A stretch of 64,000 nucleotides of DNA. Origin: Przewalskia tangutica (taxonomy: Eukaryota; Streptophyta; Magnoliopsida; Solanales; Solanaceae). A program made the translations under genes and the position numbers. Below, piece by piece: positions 35,921-47,322 of this stretch. The notes below the pieces were generated by a model. The model saw only the letters and a list, made by a program, of their open reading frames with translations. It was not told the DNA's origin and did no database searches. The stretch covers positions 50,701,007 to 50,765,006 of the forward strand of contig CM056732.1 in assembly GCA_029844215.1 (NCBI GenBank), in the 5' to 3' direction. Numbering within the stretch: the stretch's first letter is position 1; each line of letters opens with the position of its first letter.

Positions 35921-38460
35921 TGTCACGACCCGAACCCGGGTCCGTGACCGGTGCCTTAACCCGGTCACCCTTGTGACACAACATCAGAGAAAACCAGCGG
36001 AACATAAACTCAAAATAAACAACCATAATGATATAAATAGTCTAGCCCAAAATGGCTACCCCAAAGTACATAAAACCGAACAGTTACATCCCTAAACAAC
36101 CAAGTTATGACAAGACTACAGGCCTCTAAGAAGGAGTAACACTATGACGGGACAGGGCCCCGTCATGCCCCTGAATATACAAAATATCAACCACACCAGG
36201 GAGAACCATACCAAAAGTCGAGCCTCCGAAGAAATGGAGCTCCTGACACCTGAGTAAAAGATCCTAGGAATGAGGATCTACCACCTGCTTTCCCTTACCA
36301 GCGTGACGCGGCCAGGAAGTGGTCGATGCACAACGTACCAAGTATGTAAAACTGGAAAAATACTGTAGTAATATCATAAGTCAAAATAAGCTGGAGTCAT
36401 AGATAAAAATCAATTTCCTTGCATTGTGCCTTACTAACAATGAGAGTAACAGGTATAAATTTTATGGCATAAAAATAGGAGGCTCACGATCAAAACAGGG
36501 TACCTCGCCCGTAGTATCATTAAGCAATCCTACTCCTGGGACAATTTCACCCGCATGGGTCCTGTGGACCCGCATGAGGTCATCCGCCTCGTCATGGGAC
36601 TATTTCACCCGCATGGGACTATTTCACCCGCATGGATCCTTTGGTCCGGATCCGCATGAGTACAAGCGTCGCACTCGCATCATGGGTAGCAAATCCATGG
36701 CATAGATAATAACCCGGGGTTTACCCCGTAATAATACAAATATATAACATGGCTCATCCGGCTATCATACATAACATAAGCACTACCGGCCTATAATATC
36801 ACAACATAAGCACTACCGGCCTATCGTATCATACATAAGCACTACCGGCTTATCATAACATAAGCAAGTTAAGTAATCCCCTAACTTCTTATTAACATTA
36901 TTAATATATCCTCTCATTTTAGTATCCTAAGGCACTAACATGTCTTTTAATAGAAAATCCGGGAACTCAACCCAAGTAACATGTACTTCTAACTTTTTAA
37001 GAAAACTCTTTTTATACAAAGATTCCAAGATACTAATCGTCATAGTATCAAGTTACAATTTCTTTTCACAACAAGTCACATTTCCTTTTAGAAAATATAA
37101 TAGGCTTCTAAATCAAGTGACTTCATTTCCTTTAAAACCTTAGGCAACCAATGCCTAAAATCAATCCACCTTCCATAGTTTCAAATCTTTTACCCGTACT
37201 TGTTTTAATTAGAGTAAACCATTCTTTGTGAACCTTTCAAAAACTAATATAACCAACTTCCCATAAAGTCATTATATTAGCGTTATTCCTTTGTCAAATA
37301 CATTTTTCCCTCAATCCAAGGGACTTATACTTTTGAAATGAAACAAGTATCATATACTTTAAAACAAGTGTAGACTATCAAATCTTGTACGTCTACCGTA
37401 CTACATAGATACAACTATTCATGCTCAAGAGATAGGAAAGCTCTACATATCTCTTTGGTCAATCCACTTGCTAAGTCCAACTACCGCAAGTAATATGTCA
37501 ACCTATAATAACCATAGTGTGTTTATTAACCTCTAATTTCAATGTAGAAATTCCAAATTCAAGTTACTAATTCCTAAGGAAAATTGGGCAGCATTTCCTT
37601 TGTTTCTACCCACTTTGCCACCTTTTTCAAAGGCCGATTTTTCAACACTCAAACGCCTCATTAAGGCCCAACATCCAAACCAACACAAAGGGGATTACAC
37701 ACCTAATCTTGGGTGTGTAAAATTCTGCCCCACAAAGTATAATAATACACTTAACAATTCTAAAGTAGTTTGTAGGCTACAACATGCTCATAATATCTCT
37801 TTAGCCAAATCCTTCATACCCAACCCACATTTCTTGCATGCAATGACTCTAATAGTATTATTTACTACCACAAGTACTTTCTTTTTAACATGCAACACTA
37901 AAAACTAATAATAGGGGAAGAATCTTTACCTTAGAGCTTTAGCCAAATTTATCCAACAATTTGCTAGCTTCTATTCCAAGAACACCACCACAACAACCTT
38001 CACAAGCTAGCCACAAGCTTCCTTCTTGCCTTTTACTTTTCAGATTTTTCCTAAGGCTAGAATGTCTCTTAGAGTTTTAGAGAGGAGGAGCTTGAAAAAT
38101 ATTTAAGAGAGAAGGAGGAGCTTTTCTAAGAGAGAGATGAAAGATGACCAAGTCTTTAAGACTTGGTCAATATAATGCATGCAGAAATCAGATGGGGGGG
38201 ACACTTGTCACCCACCCATGCCCTTTTAAAAGAAAAGATCAGATTTTCCTAAGTTTTTCGCGCCGCCATGCGCCAAGCCTGGGCCACACGCAATCTCCCG
38301 CGGACTCTCGATTTTTCCGGCCATGCGCTAAACTTCTCGACCAGATCTTCCGGCCAATCTCGTTTTCTCCGGCCATGCCCTACAATCTCGCTTTGGCGCC
38401 ATGCTCTCTCCTCAGCGCGCGGCCTCCCGATCATGTCCAGACTCAACCACTGGTATAACA
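35921..38460 (-). repeat. Tek-E 3' LTR
   Basis: TGTCACGACC to GGTATAACA. From about 36420 to 37910 it aligns with 43871-45361 without net length change. The last 200 bp (38250-38460) are GC-rich and differ heavily from 45700-45912. Small frames recur in both LTRs and are not genes. Confidence 0.93.
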
Positions 38461-38491
38461 TTCTCCCTTAGAAACATTCGTCCCGAATGTT
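38461..38491 (-). promoter_or_regulatory. Polypurine tract and hairpin, Tek-E
   Basis: TTCTCCCTTAG beside the LTR tip, with a shorter C run than in relatives, then AACATTCG (38473-38480), loop TCC, and CGAATGTT (38484-38491). Confidence 0.85.
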
Positions 38492-38649
38492 CCTTCTAGG
38501 CTTACTCAATCACAACATCGGCATAGACTCAAATAAAGACGCTCCACACGGCCACAACAAAACTCAAGCATAAATACTAAATTTAAAGACCAACAATTTA
38601 GAACGTGGGTTACCTGGAGGTATAGGGAATAAGTGAGGATATTTCTTCA

Positions 38650-40311
38650 TCATGTCATCCTCTCGCTTCCCACGCCATCTCCTCTGCTCGTTCGCCATAA
38701 GACCTTGACGGAAGCCACATCCTTTGTCCGTAATCGCCTAACTTGACGATCGAGTATCGCCATGGGACTCTCTCATACGATAACTCCTCTCATTCGAACC
38801 TCATGAATCGGATGTACTCTAGATGGGTCTCCAATACATTTCCGCAACATAGACACATGAAACACTGGATGTACTGCCTCTAGATCGGACGACAGATCCA
38901 ACTCATAAGCAACCTTGCCTACCCTCCGGACGATCTGGTAAGGCCCAATGTATCTTGGGCTAAGCTTCCCCTTCTTTCCAAATCTCATGACGCCCTTCAT
39001 GGGCGATACCTTTAGAAAAACCCAATCATCTATCTCAAATTCCAAGTGTCGACGCCGATGGTCTGCATACGACTTTTGCCGACTCTGAGCTGCCAACAGC
39101 CGCTCCTGGATAAGCTTCACCTTATCCACTGCCTGCTGAACTAAGTCTGGCCCGACTAACTGAACTTCTCCCACCTCGAACCAGCCTATAGGTGACCTGC
39201 ACTTCCTCCCGTATAAGGCCTCATAAGGCGCCATCTGAATACTGGAATGGTAGCTGTTGTTGTAAGCAAACTCTACAAGAGGCAAATGATCCTCCCAGCT
39301 ACCCCTGAAATCAATAACACACGCCCGCAAAGATATCCTCGAGTTCGGATAGTGCGCTCGCCCGTCCGCTTGGCCCGAGGGTGAAATGCGATCGAGACTC
39401 ACTTGTGTCCCTAATCCTTCAAAAGACCTCCAGTTAGCCGAGAACCGCTCTCTATCTCGATATAATCGACACCGACTCAATGCGCCTCACAATCTCTCTA
39501 ATATATAATCCGCATAGTCTCACCGAGAACGCCATCCTGGAAGAAAATGGGCTGATTTCACACCGCCGACAATCACCCAAATGGAATCATGCTTCCTCCG
39601 GTGGTAGGTAGCCCCGTAATAAAATCCATATTTATCACCTCCCACTTCCAAGTCGGAATATCAATAGCTCGCAATAGCCCACCGCTTCGTGCTCAATCTT
39701 AACTCCGACGGGACCGCATCGCGCCACGAACTCCGCAACGCCCCTCTTTAGGCCATCCCACCAATACACGATTCGAGGTCATGATACATCTTAGTCGACC
39801 GGATGAATAGAATAACGAGCACCGTGTGCCTCCCTGAATCTGCCGACGGTCTCGCTACATCGGGAACACACAACCGGCCCTCGAATCTTAGCACCCCATC
39901 AGGTGCTACCTCAAATAGACTCTTCTCCTTCTGGAGAGCTGCTTCTCGGTACCGTACCAAAATCGGATCCTCATACTGTCGCCTCTTCACCTCCTCGACG
40001 ATGGAAGACTCGGCAACCTCTTGAACCCGAATTCCGTCACTATCAGAATCAACCAAACGAACCCCAAGGCTCGCTAGCTGATGTAACTCTCGAACCATAT
40101 CCCTCTTCTCTGGCTGAACATCAGACAGACTACCCATCGATCTGCGACTAAGGGCATCTGCAACTACATTGGCCTTCCCTGGGTGGTATAGAATATCAAC
40201 ATCGTAATCCTTAAGTAGTTCCAACCACCGTCTCTGTCGCAAGTTCAGCTCCTCTGGGTGAAGATGTCCGAGACTCTTGTGAGTGCGTGTAAATGTCCAC
40301 ATGAACTCCAT
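38650..40311 (-). pseudogene. Tek-E integrase and chromodomain-like tail (pol, C-terminal part)
   Basis: 39748-40311 begins with the end of RNase H (HPGKANVVADALSRRS) and runs into the integrase N-terminal zinc-binding zone. 39480-39747 covers the catalytic core but is frame-broken, so I cannot read the D,D-35-E triad. 38773-39480 carries the late core and C-terminal domain (FAYNNSYHSSIQMAPYEALY, GKLSPRYIGPY, HPVFHVSMLRK). Minus-strand DNA at about 38775-38650 encodes the linker (PMAILDRQVRRLR) and a chromodomain-like segment (VASVKVLWR.. ending in MKKYPHLF), which in chromoviruses steers integration by binding chromatin marks. Stops and shifts separate the pieces. Confidence 0.85.
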
Positions 40312-41361
40312 ATAAATAATGTCTCCGCATCTTCAAGGCATGAATCACTGCCGCCAACTCAAGTCATGTGTGGGATAGTTCTTCTCATGCTTCCTAAGCC
40401 GTCTAGACGCGTAGCTATAACTCGCTGTCCGCATCGCGACGCACTCCAAGCCCGACACCGACGTCACAATAAATCACATATCCATCTAAACCCTCTGGAA
40501 GAGTAAGAACTGGGGCGGTCGTCAACTTCTCCTTTAGCAACTGGAAACTTTCCTCACAAGTATCCGTCCACCGGAACATAGCTGCCTTCTGAGTCAGCTT
40601 AGTCAAAGGTGCTGAGATAGAAGCAAATTTCTCTACAAACCTCCGATAATAACCTGCAAGGCCCAAAAAGCTGCGCACCTCTGTCGGTGTAGTGGGTCTA
40701 GGCCAAGTCTTGACTGCCTCAATCTTAGTCAGATCAACCCGAATACCCTACCCGATAACATGCCCCAGAAAGCCACCGGTTAGCCAAAACTCGCATTTCG
40801 AGAACTTGGCATACAACTGCCGGTCCCTGAGGACTCCCAATACCGTCCTCAAATGATCTGTATGCTCCTGCTCTGTGCGCGAATACACCAAGATATCATC
40901 AATAAACACTATAACGAACATATCCAAGAATGGCCTGAACACCCTATTCATCAAATCCATGAATACCGCTGGAGCATTGGTCAATCCGAAAGACATCACC
41001 CTGAACTCATAGTGCCCATACAGGGTCCCGAATGCATCTTCGATATTCGCCTCTAACTCGCACTGATGATAACGAACGCAGATCTATCTTGGAAAAACAT
41101 CTCGCACTCGCAATCGTCAAACAAATCATCAATCCCGGGAGGATATCTGCTTGATAGTTACCTTGTTCACCGTCGTAATCAATACACATACGCAGCGCCC
41201 CATCCTTCTTCTTTACAAATAACACCGGCGCTCCCTGGGAGAAACACTTGGCCTCGATAAAGCCTTTCTCCAAAGAAATCTTTCACCGGTCCTTCAATTC
41301 CTTCAACTCGCAGTGCCATCCTCGTATGGCGGAATAGATATCGGTCGAGTGTCCGCGCCAA
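40312..41361 (-). pseudogene. Tek-E reverse transcriptase and RNase H (pol, central part)
   Basis: 41007-41361 holds the start of the RT (PVLFVKKKDG, MCIDY). 40748-40999 holds the palm with FIDDILVYS, the YXDD-type catalytic box in its gypsy form, preceded by MSFGLTNAPAVFMDLMN. 40415-40678 carries the connection and RNase H start (LGLAGYYRRFVEKF, APVLTLPEG, YVIYCD). The end of RNase H falls in the next frame at 40311. Shifts between the pieces, often next to CTG or CCGG, make it non-functional. The protein would copy element RNA into DNA inside the particle. Confidence 0.88.
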
Positions 41362-41808
41362 ATCGATGCAAACTCAATCTCCTCTCGGGAGGATACCCTA
41401 AGCTCGCCCTGGGAATACGTGCGAAACTCTCTAACAACCGAATCGATCAAGGTCCTCAGATCTCAATTTCGAATACCCGAACCACATGGTAAATATACCC
41501 TTCCGCACCATCTTCCTAGCCTTGAGGTAAGAAATAAAACTACCCTGGCGATGCAAGATTCCCTTCCACTCGATAACCGCTCACCAGAAACCGGAACCGA
41601 ACTAACCTCTCTCGGTCCACATTGGCATAGCAAGACGCTAGCCAATCCATACCCATAATCACATCGGTTCCATATCCAACTCTATCAAGTCACCAGAGTG
41701 TGACGACCATCTATAGTCACTGGAAAGCCTTATATACCCGCCATTACCACCGAAGCACCTACGGCGTAGCCACCTCAAAAGATTCTATGGACTCTGCTCA
41801 TCCCTATT

Positions 41809-43177
41809 CTACCAAAGAATATGAGGAGATATATAGGACAAGGTAGAACATGGATCTATCAAAGCATAAACATCACAAAGAAGAGACCAACAATGTACCT
41901 GGACGACATCGGTGACGCCCCGTCCTGGCGGCCGACATAGCATAAATGCGGCTCGAGGACCGCTGAATCGGAACCCCGCCACGACCGCCGCGGCTCGCTG
42001 CCCGCGTGAACACCCGCCTGTGGCGCCAACCATCAAGATGAAGATCAAAGAATCGAACTCGCTGGCCGAGCCATGGCACTCCCGCCGCTCGACGGACAAT
42101 CTCTCTTCAAATGGCCTCACGCCACAAGAGTAACAAGCTCGGAGGAACACGACACTTCCATAATGGCAATCACCATCGACCACACCGAGGCATGGGGCCT
42201 CATCTCGATCAAACTCGTCCTCCGAAACCCAAGCCTCGAACCCGCCCCGCCTCTGAATACTCAGACGCCCCAAGATGGTGGAGAGCGCTCGACCGGCCGT
42301 GGTGCAAATCTGGTCTGCCGGGTTGTCTACCCTAAAACTACCAGGACCTGTTGTCTCGCCCTTCTGCTGATACCGCCGATCCGCTGCCTCGTTCTCACAC
42401 CTGCGCACGTGGTCGCACGCGGCAATGTCCATGCCCTGAAGAGCCACCCTGCAACTCTCGCCAAGTGATCATCGAGTCTCCGTGACATAGCGGTGCACTG
42501 CCCTCCATGTTCGCTGCAAAGCGGCACATACTTCAGCCAATGAATCAAACTCCACGTTGTATTCGGACCGCCCGCCCATTCTGCCTTAGCGTCAAAATCT
42601 ATCGGCCCTAGCCCTCCTCATCTGCGAGGCAAGAAATGGCCAAGTAACGCCTCGAACTCGTCCCAAACAAACGGAAGCGCATGCTCTCCCGGGACAGTTC
42701 CATGAATCATACCGCCAATCGCAGCGGTCCCGCACCGATGCGAACCTAGTACCACCGACTCGGTCTCAAGCCCCGATCACCCTCATGATCCGCCAGAATC
42801 GTTTGATAAACTCGAGGATCATCTCGTGCATCGACCCATAAAACTCGGTGGTGCAACTCAAAAGTCCTCGCCTCGAGCTAGCGCTGGCTGAACTACGGTA
42901 CTGAATCGCCGCTTCCACTTATCCTCATGTTCGCCACGATCCCGCTAGTAATCGGGCCATCTCTCAGAGCCCATATCCTTCGCCCCGCTGGATCGAGGCT
43001 CGTACCGCGGTCTCGTGAGCCGGCCGCCGCTCGCATTTCATCGGGTTGGCGACGTAGAACTTCGCCGTCCAAACACCTCATTCGTAAGGATCGGGCTCGT
43101 GCCTCGTAACCCTTGCCCTACTAGTAGTTCCTCATCGCTTTGCCCTTCTGGGCCGCGGTCGCCTTGCGTGGAGGCAT
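41809..43177 (-). pseudogene. Tek-E gag and protease (5' part of polyprotein)
   Basis: The presumed start is ATG at 43175-43177, followed by MPPRKATAAQKGKA, and then frames are lost within about 20 codons. A 41809-42447 frame ends with ALIDPCSTLSYIS, which aligns with the Tekay protease motif; the usual glycine after aspartate-proline reads cysteine. The capsid and zinc-knuckle zone (about 42000-43000) is too broken to read and is dense in CG and CNG. Gag builds the particle; the aspartic protease cleaves the polyprotein. Neither is intact. Confidence 0.7.
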
Positions 43178-43367
43178 AACTGATACAGGAAAAATACGTC
43201 AGAGGAAATTCAACCTATAACACAGCTCTATTGCACGATCTTAGAGTGAAAGAATGGAAACCAATCCTAAATATCCTGCAGCCTCCTGATTATAGATGTG
43301 GTGCACAACACACCGATAATCAAGACTCTACTAGATACGGCCTGTAGACCTTTTCCGAGGATTAACT

Positions 43368-43379
43368 GCTCTGATACCA
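43368..43379 (-). promoter_or_regulatory. Primer binding site, Tek-E
   Basis: GCTCTGATACCA (TGGTATCAGAGC), the methionine-tRNA-type site, 4 bp from the 5' LTR edge. About 180 bp to its left is the leader shared with Tek-A, Tek-C and Tek-D. Confidence 0.92.
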
Positions 43380-43383
43380 CTTT

Positions 43384-45912
43384 TGTCACGACCCGACCCC
43401 GGGTCCGTGACCGGTGCCTTAACCCGGGCACCCTTGTGACACAACATCAGAGAAAACCAGCGGAACATAAACTCAAAATAAACAACCATAATGATATAAA
43501 TAGTCTAGCCCAAAATGGCTACCCCAAAGTACATAAAACCGAACAGTTACATCCCTAAACAACCAAGTTATGACAAGACTACAGGCCTCTAAGAAGGAGT
43601 AACACTATGACGGACGGCCCCGTCATGTCCCCGAATGTACAAAATATCAACCACACCGGGGAGAACCATACCAAAAGTCGAGCCTCCAAGAAATGGAGCT
43701 CGACACTGAGTAAAAGATCCTAGGAATGAGGATCTACCACCGCTTCCTTACTCACGCAGATTTAACGCAGGAAGGGGTCGACACAACGTATCAAGTATGT
43801 AAAAGCGGAAAATATCGTAGTAATATCATAAGTCAAAATAAGTTGAGTCATAGATAAAAATCAATTTTCTTGCATTGTGCCTTACTAACAATGAGAGTAA
43901 CAGGTATAAATTTTATGGCATAAAAATAGGAGGCTCACGATCAAAACAGGGTACCTCGCCCGTAGTATCATTAAGCAATCCTACTCCTGGGACAATTTCA
44001 CCCGCATGGGTCCTGTGGACCCGCATGAGGTCATCCGCCTCGTCATGGGACTATTTCACCCGCATGGGACTATTTCACCCGCATGGATCCACGTCCTGGG
44101 ATCCGCATGAGTACAAGCGTCGCACTCGCATCATGGGTAGCAAATCCATGGCATAGATAATAACCCGGGGTTTACCCCGTAATAATATAAATATATAACA
44201 TGGCGCATCCGGCTTTCATACATAACATAAGCACTACCGGCCTATCATATCACAACATAAGCACTACCGGCCTATCGTATCATACATAAGCACTACCGGC
44301 TTATCATAACATAAGCAAGTTAAGTAATCCCCTAACTTCTTATTAACATTATTAATATATCCTCTCATTTTAGTATCCTAAGGCACTAACATGTCTTTTA
44401 ATAGAAAATCCGGGATCTCAACCCAAGTAACATGTACTTCTAACTTTTTAAGAAAACTCTTTTTATACAAAGATTCCAAGATACTAATCGCCATAGTATC
44501 AAGTTACAATTTCTTTTCACAACAAGTCACATTTCCTTTTAGAAAATATAATAGGCTTCTAAATCAAGTGACTTCATTTCCTTTAAAACCTTAGGCAACC
44601 AATGCCTAAAATCAATCCACCTTCCATAGTTTCAAATCCTTTACCCGTACTTGTTTTAATTAGAGTAAACCATTCTTTGTGAACCTTTCAAAAACTAATA
44701 TAACCAACTTCCCATAAAGTCATTATATTAGCGTTATTCCTTTGTCAAATACATTTTTCCCTCAATCCAAGGGACTTATACTTTTGAAATGAAACAAGTA
44801 TCATATACTTTAAAACAAGTGTAGACTATCAAATCTTGTACGTCTACCGTACTACATAGATACAACTATTCATGCTCAAGAGATAGGAAAGCTCTACATA
44901 CCTCTTTGGTCAATCCACTTGCTAAGTCCAACTACCGCAAGTAATATGTCAACCTATAATAACCATAGTGTGTTTATTAACCTCTAATTTCAATGTAGAA
45001 ATTCCAAATTCAAGTTACCAATTCCTAAGGAAAATTGGGCAGCATTTCCTTTGTTTCTACCCACTTTGCCACCTTTTTCAAAGGCCGATTTTTCAACACT
45101 CAAACGCCTCATTAAGGCCCAACATCCAAACCAACACAAAGGGGATTACACACCTAATCTTGGGTGTGTAAAATTCTGCCCCACAAAGTATAATAATACA
45201 CTTAACAATTCTAAAGTAGTTTGTAGGCTACAACATGCTCATAATATCTCTTTAGCCAAATCCTTCATACCCAACCCACATTTCTTGCATGCAATGACTC
45301 TAATAGCATTATTTACTACCACAAGTACTTTCTTCTTAACATGCAACACTAAAAACTAATAATAGGGGAAGAATCTTTACCTTAGAACTTTAGCCAAATT
45401 TATCCAACAATTTCCTAGCTTCTATTCCAAGAACACCACCACAACAACCTTCACAAGCTAGCCACAAGCTTCCTTCTTGCCTTTTACTTTTCAGATTTTT
45501 CCTAAGGCTAGAATGTCTCTTAGAGTTTTAGAGAGAAGGAGGAGCTTGAAAAATATTTAAGAGAGAAGGAGGAGCTTTTCTAAGAGAGAGATGAAAGATG
45601 ACCAAGTCTTTAAGACTTGGTCAATATAACGTGCAGAAATCGGATGGGGACACTTGTCACCTACCCATGCCCTTTTAAAAGAAAAGATCAGATTTTCCTA
45701 AGTTTTTCCGCGATTTCGCCTCGGCGCGGCCTGCGATCGGCGCGCGGCTGCCTGCGGACTCTCGGGACTTTCCGGCCATACTGAAACTTCAGCGACCCTC
45801 GATCTTCCGCGCGGCCGTGCCTGGCAAGCGGCTTACAATCCCTCGCTTGCGCCGCGCCTCTGCGCGTGTGCTGGCCCCGGGATCGGTCCTGACCCAACCA
45901 CGGGGTATAACA
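43384..45912 (-). repeat. Tek-E 5' LTR
   Basis: Partner of 35921-38460, ending GGTATAACA then GATTT. The GC-rich terminal 200 bp is fuller than in the partner. No genes. Confidence 0.93.
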
Positions 45913-45917
45913 GATTT

Positions 45918-46434
45918 GTCTCTTGAGAGAGTACGGGCATAACAAATGGTTGGGTTTCGGTCGGATGTGCCAATGACCCATACCGTTTGTTAGGACTGGC
46001 GATGCATGTCGTCTGCTCGTATTGGGTGGCTTGGCAATTTGGACTGAGTGGGGAGATATAAGTAGGTGGAGGTTGGGATATGTATGTAGTAAATAGATCA
46101 TTTTGGAGGTCGGCTTGCGAATTGACCGGGCGGGTGACATTTTGGTGTGAGCTGGTATGTTGCGGCCTTTGCGGGGGGTTTCGTGGAAGTGGAGGCTCAA
46201 GGTCTTGTGATACGATTGCATTTGTCCTTTGTTCCGGGAGTGGTGCATTCAAACTAATAGATAGGTTTGTCATATTTCGGAGTCTTTCTATTTCGGCTTG
46301 CATGATTTCCATTTTTTGCAATAATTTGACGAGGTGTTGATCATGGTGTTTCTCCTTTCTAACGCCTCTGCGTCCTCTACAGGAACGGGGACGAGTCCTA
46401 AGCTGGTTCGTTTTGGTGCCTCTGGATTAGTCAT
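45918..46434 (-). pseudogene. Tat-1 gag, N-terminal part
   Basis: The likely start is ATG at 46432-46434 (MTNPEAPKRTSLGL..). One frame shift near 46340 moves reading to a frame with a heptad-like segment (LVKLLQKMEIMQAEIERLRN), as expected for the coiled N-terminus of Tat gag, followed by a proline/serine-rich linker with PLPRNPPQRP. It is cut at 45917 by Tek-E and continues at 35920. The frames that extend left of 45913 are read through the Tek-E LTR and are false. Confidence 0.78.
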
Positions 46435-47322
46435 TTATTGGATTATTGTGCTTCTACCAGTCAACGCGAATCAACCTTTTGGGGATAAGCTAGGCAAAAA
46501 TAATCCTCTAACAATTGAAGCAAACCAAGTTAGTATAATATGCAAAGAGTTGCATGAAATATATAATAATAAGCAAATTGCAAATCAAGCGCGTGCTCTA
46601 ACATGTTTGGGACCTCTTTTATGCCAGAGGGAGGCCTAAACGTCACATATGCGAGGTTATGATAGATTTGTCCAAGCCGTCCAACTGTAATGCTTTTGTT
46701 GGAAATGACGACCAAATGACGGTGCACTTTTTCCAATTTCGGCACGTCATGATTAGGTTTGGATTTATCTATCATCGTCACGCTACACATAATATGCTGG
46801 TTGGTCATTGGGTTGAGAAACTCGTCGACAAGTTTGGTGTTTTCCTAATTGTGGTGTCAATACCAAGGACCGACCCACCAAAGGTAAATGCATGCATGCC
46901 TTAACATAAAGGCTGGTATAGCTCTATCCTAAGTTTCTAAGATTGGGCTTACTAGACGCAAGGTTCCCGAGTGGACAACTCAAGTGAGAAGGCTACGCGG
47001 CCACCGGATGGTCCGGGCACTCCACGTATAATACCAACTCTCCTAGATTTGGGTTTTGAAGAAAGAATTTTGCTGATGCACCAAGCGCACCTAGCGTGTA
47101 GTGTGTGATTGTGTGAATTTTCCAGAAAGGAAGAAATATGAGCGGAATGTCAGTTTAAGAAAAGCAGTAAAAGCAAATAGCAATTAAAACAGTTAAACAT
47201 ACAAAATTTAAGCAAGCAATTTTAAGACATTCAAAACAAATAAAAGCAAATAAAGTCAAACAATAATAAACCTAGGTTTGTTATGGTCAAGAACCTCAAA
47301 TCTCCAGCGGAGTCTCCATTTC
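46435..47322 (-). other. Tat-1 5' leader
   Basis: Between the primer binding site and gag. Ogre elements often carry an extra ORF here. The only candidate is a 92-codon minus-strand frame (46530-46808) with no feature I recognise, so I list the stretch as leader. The primer binding site CCAGCGGAGTCTCCA (47304-47318) reads TGGAGACTCCGCTGG, near the arginine-tRNA-type TGGCGACTCCGCTGG used by Ogre. Confidence 0.65.

Larger units (their letters stand above)
35921..45912 (-). mobile_element. Tek-E: full-length Tekay/Del chromovirus-type gypsy element, decayed
   Basis: LTRs of 2540 bp (35921-38460) and 2529 bp (43384-45912), internal region 4923 bp, exact 5-bp duplication GATTT (35916-35920 and 45913-45917), primer binding site and polypurine tract in place. 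Order on the minus strand: gag, protease, reverse transcriptase, RNase H, integrase, chromodomain-like tail. That order with integrase last defines gypsy, and the C-terminal chromodomain-like tail places it among chromoviruses. Frames are broken by many small indels. This is the only element here with pol of the Tekay type. Confidence 0.95.

Noticed and set aside
43368..43379. tRNA-like sequence GCTCTGATACCA
   Set aside because: Only the 12-base primer site is present; there is no cloverleaf, so no tRNA gene.
36424..45359. Paired frames at 36424/43875, 36940/44391 and 37600/45051
   Set aside because: Same offset of 7451 bp in each pair: LTR copies of Tek-E, not genes.
45688..46248. 186-codon minus-strand frame
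   Set aside because: It crosses the Tek-E LTR edge at 45912 and is out of frame with the gag segment.
46530..46808. Candidate extra ORF upstream of Tat-1 gag
   Set aside because: 92 codons, no motif I know from Ogre ORF1; kept only as leader.
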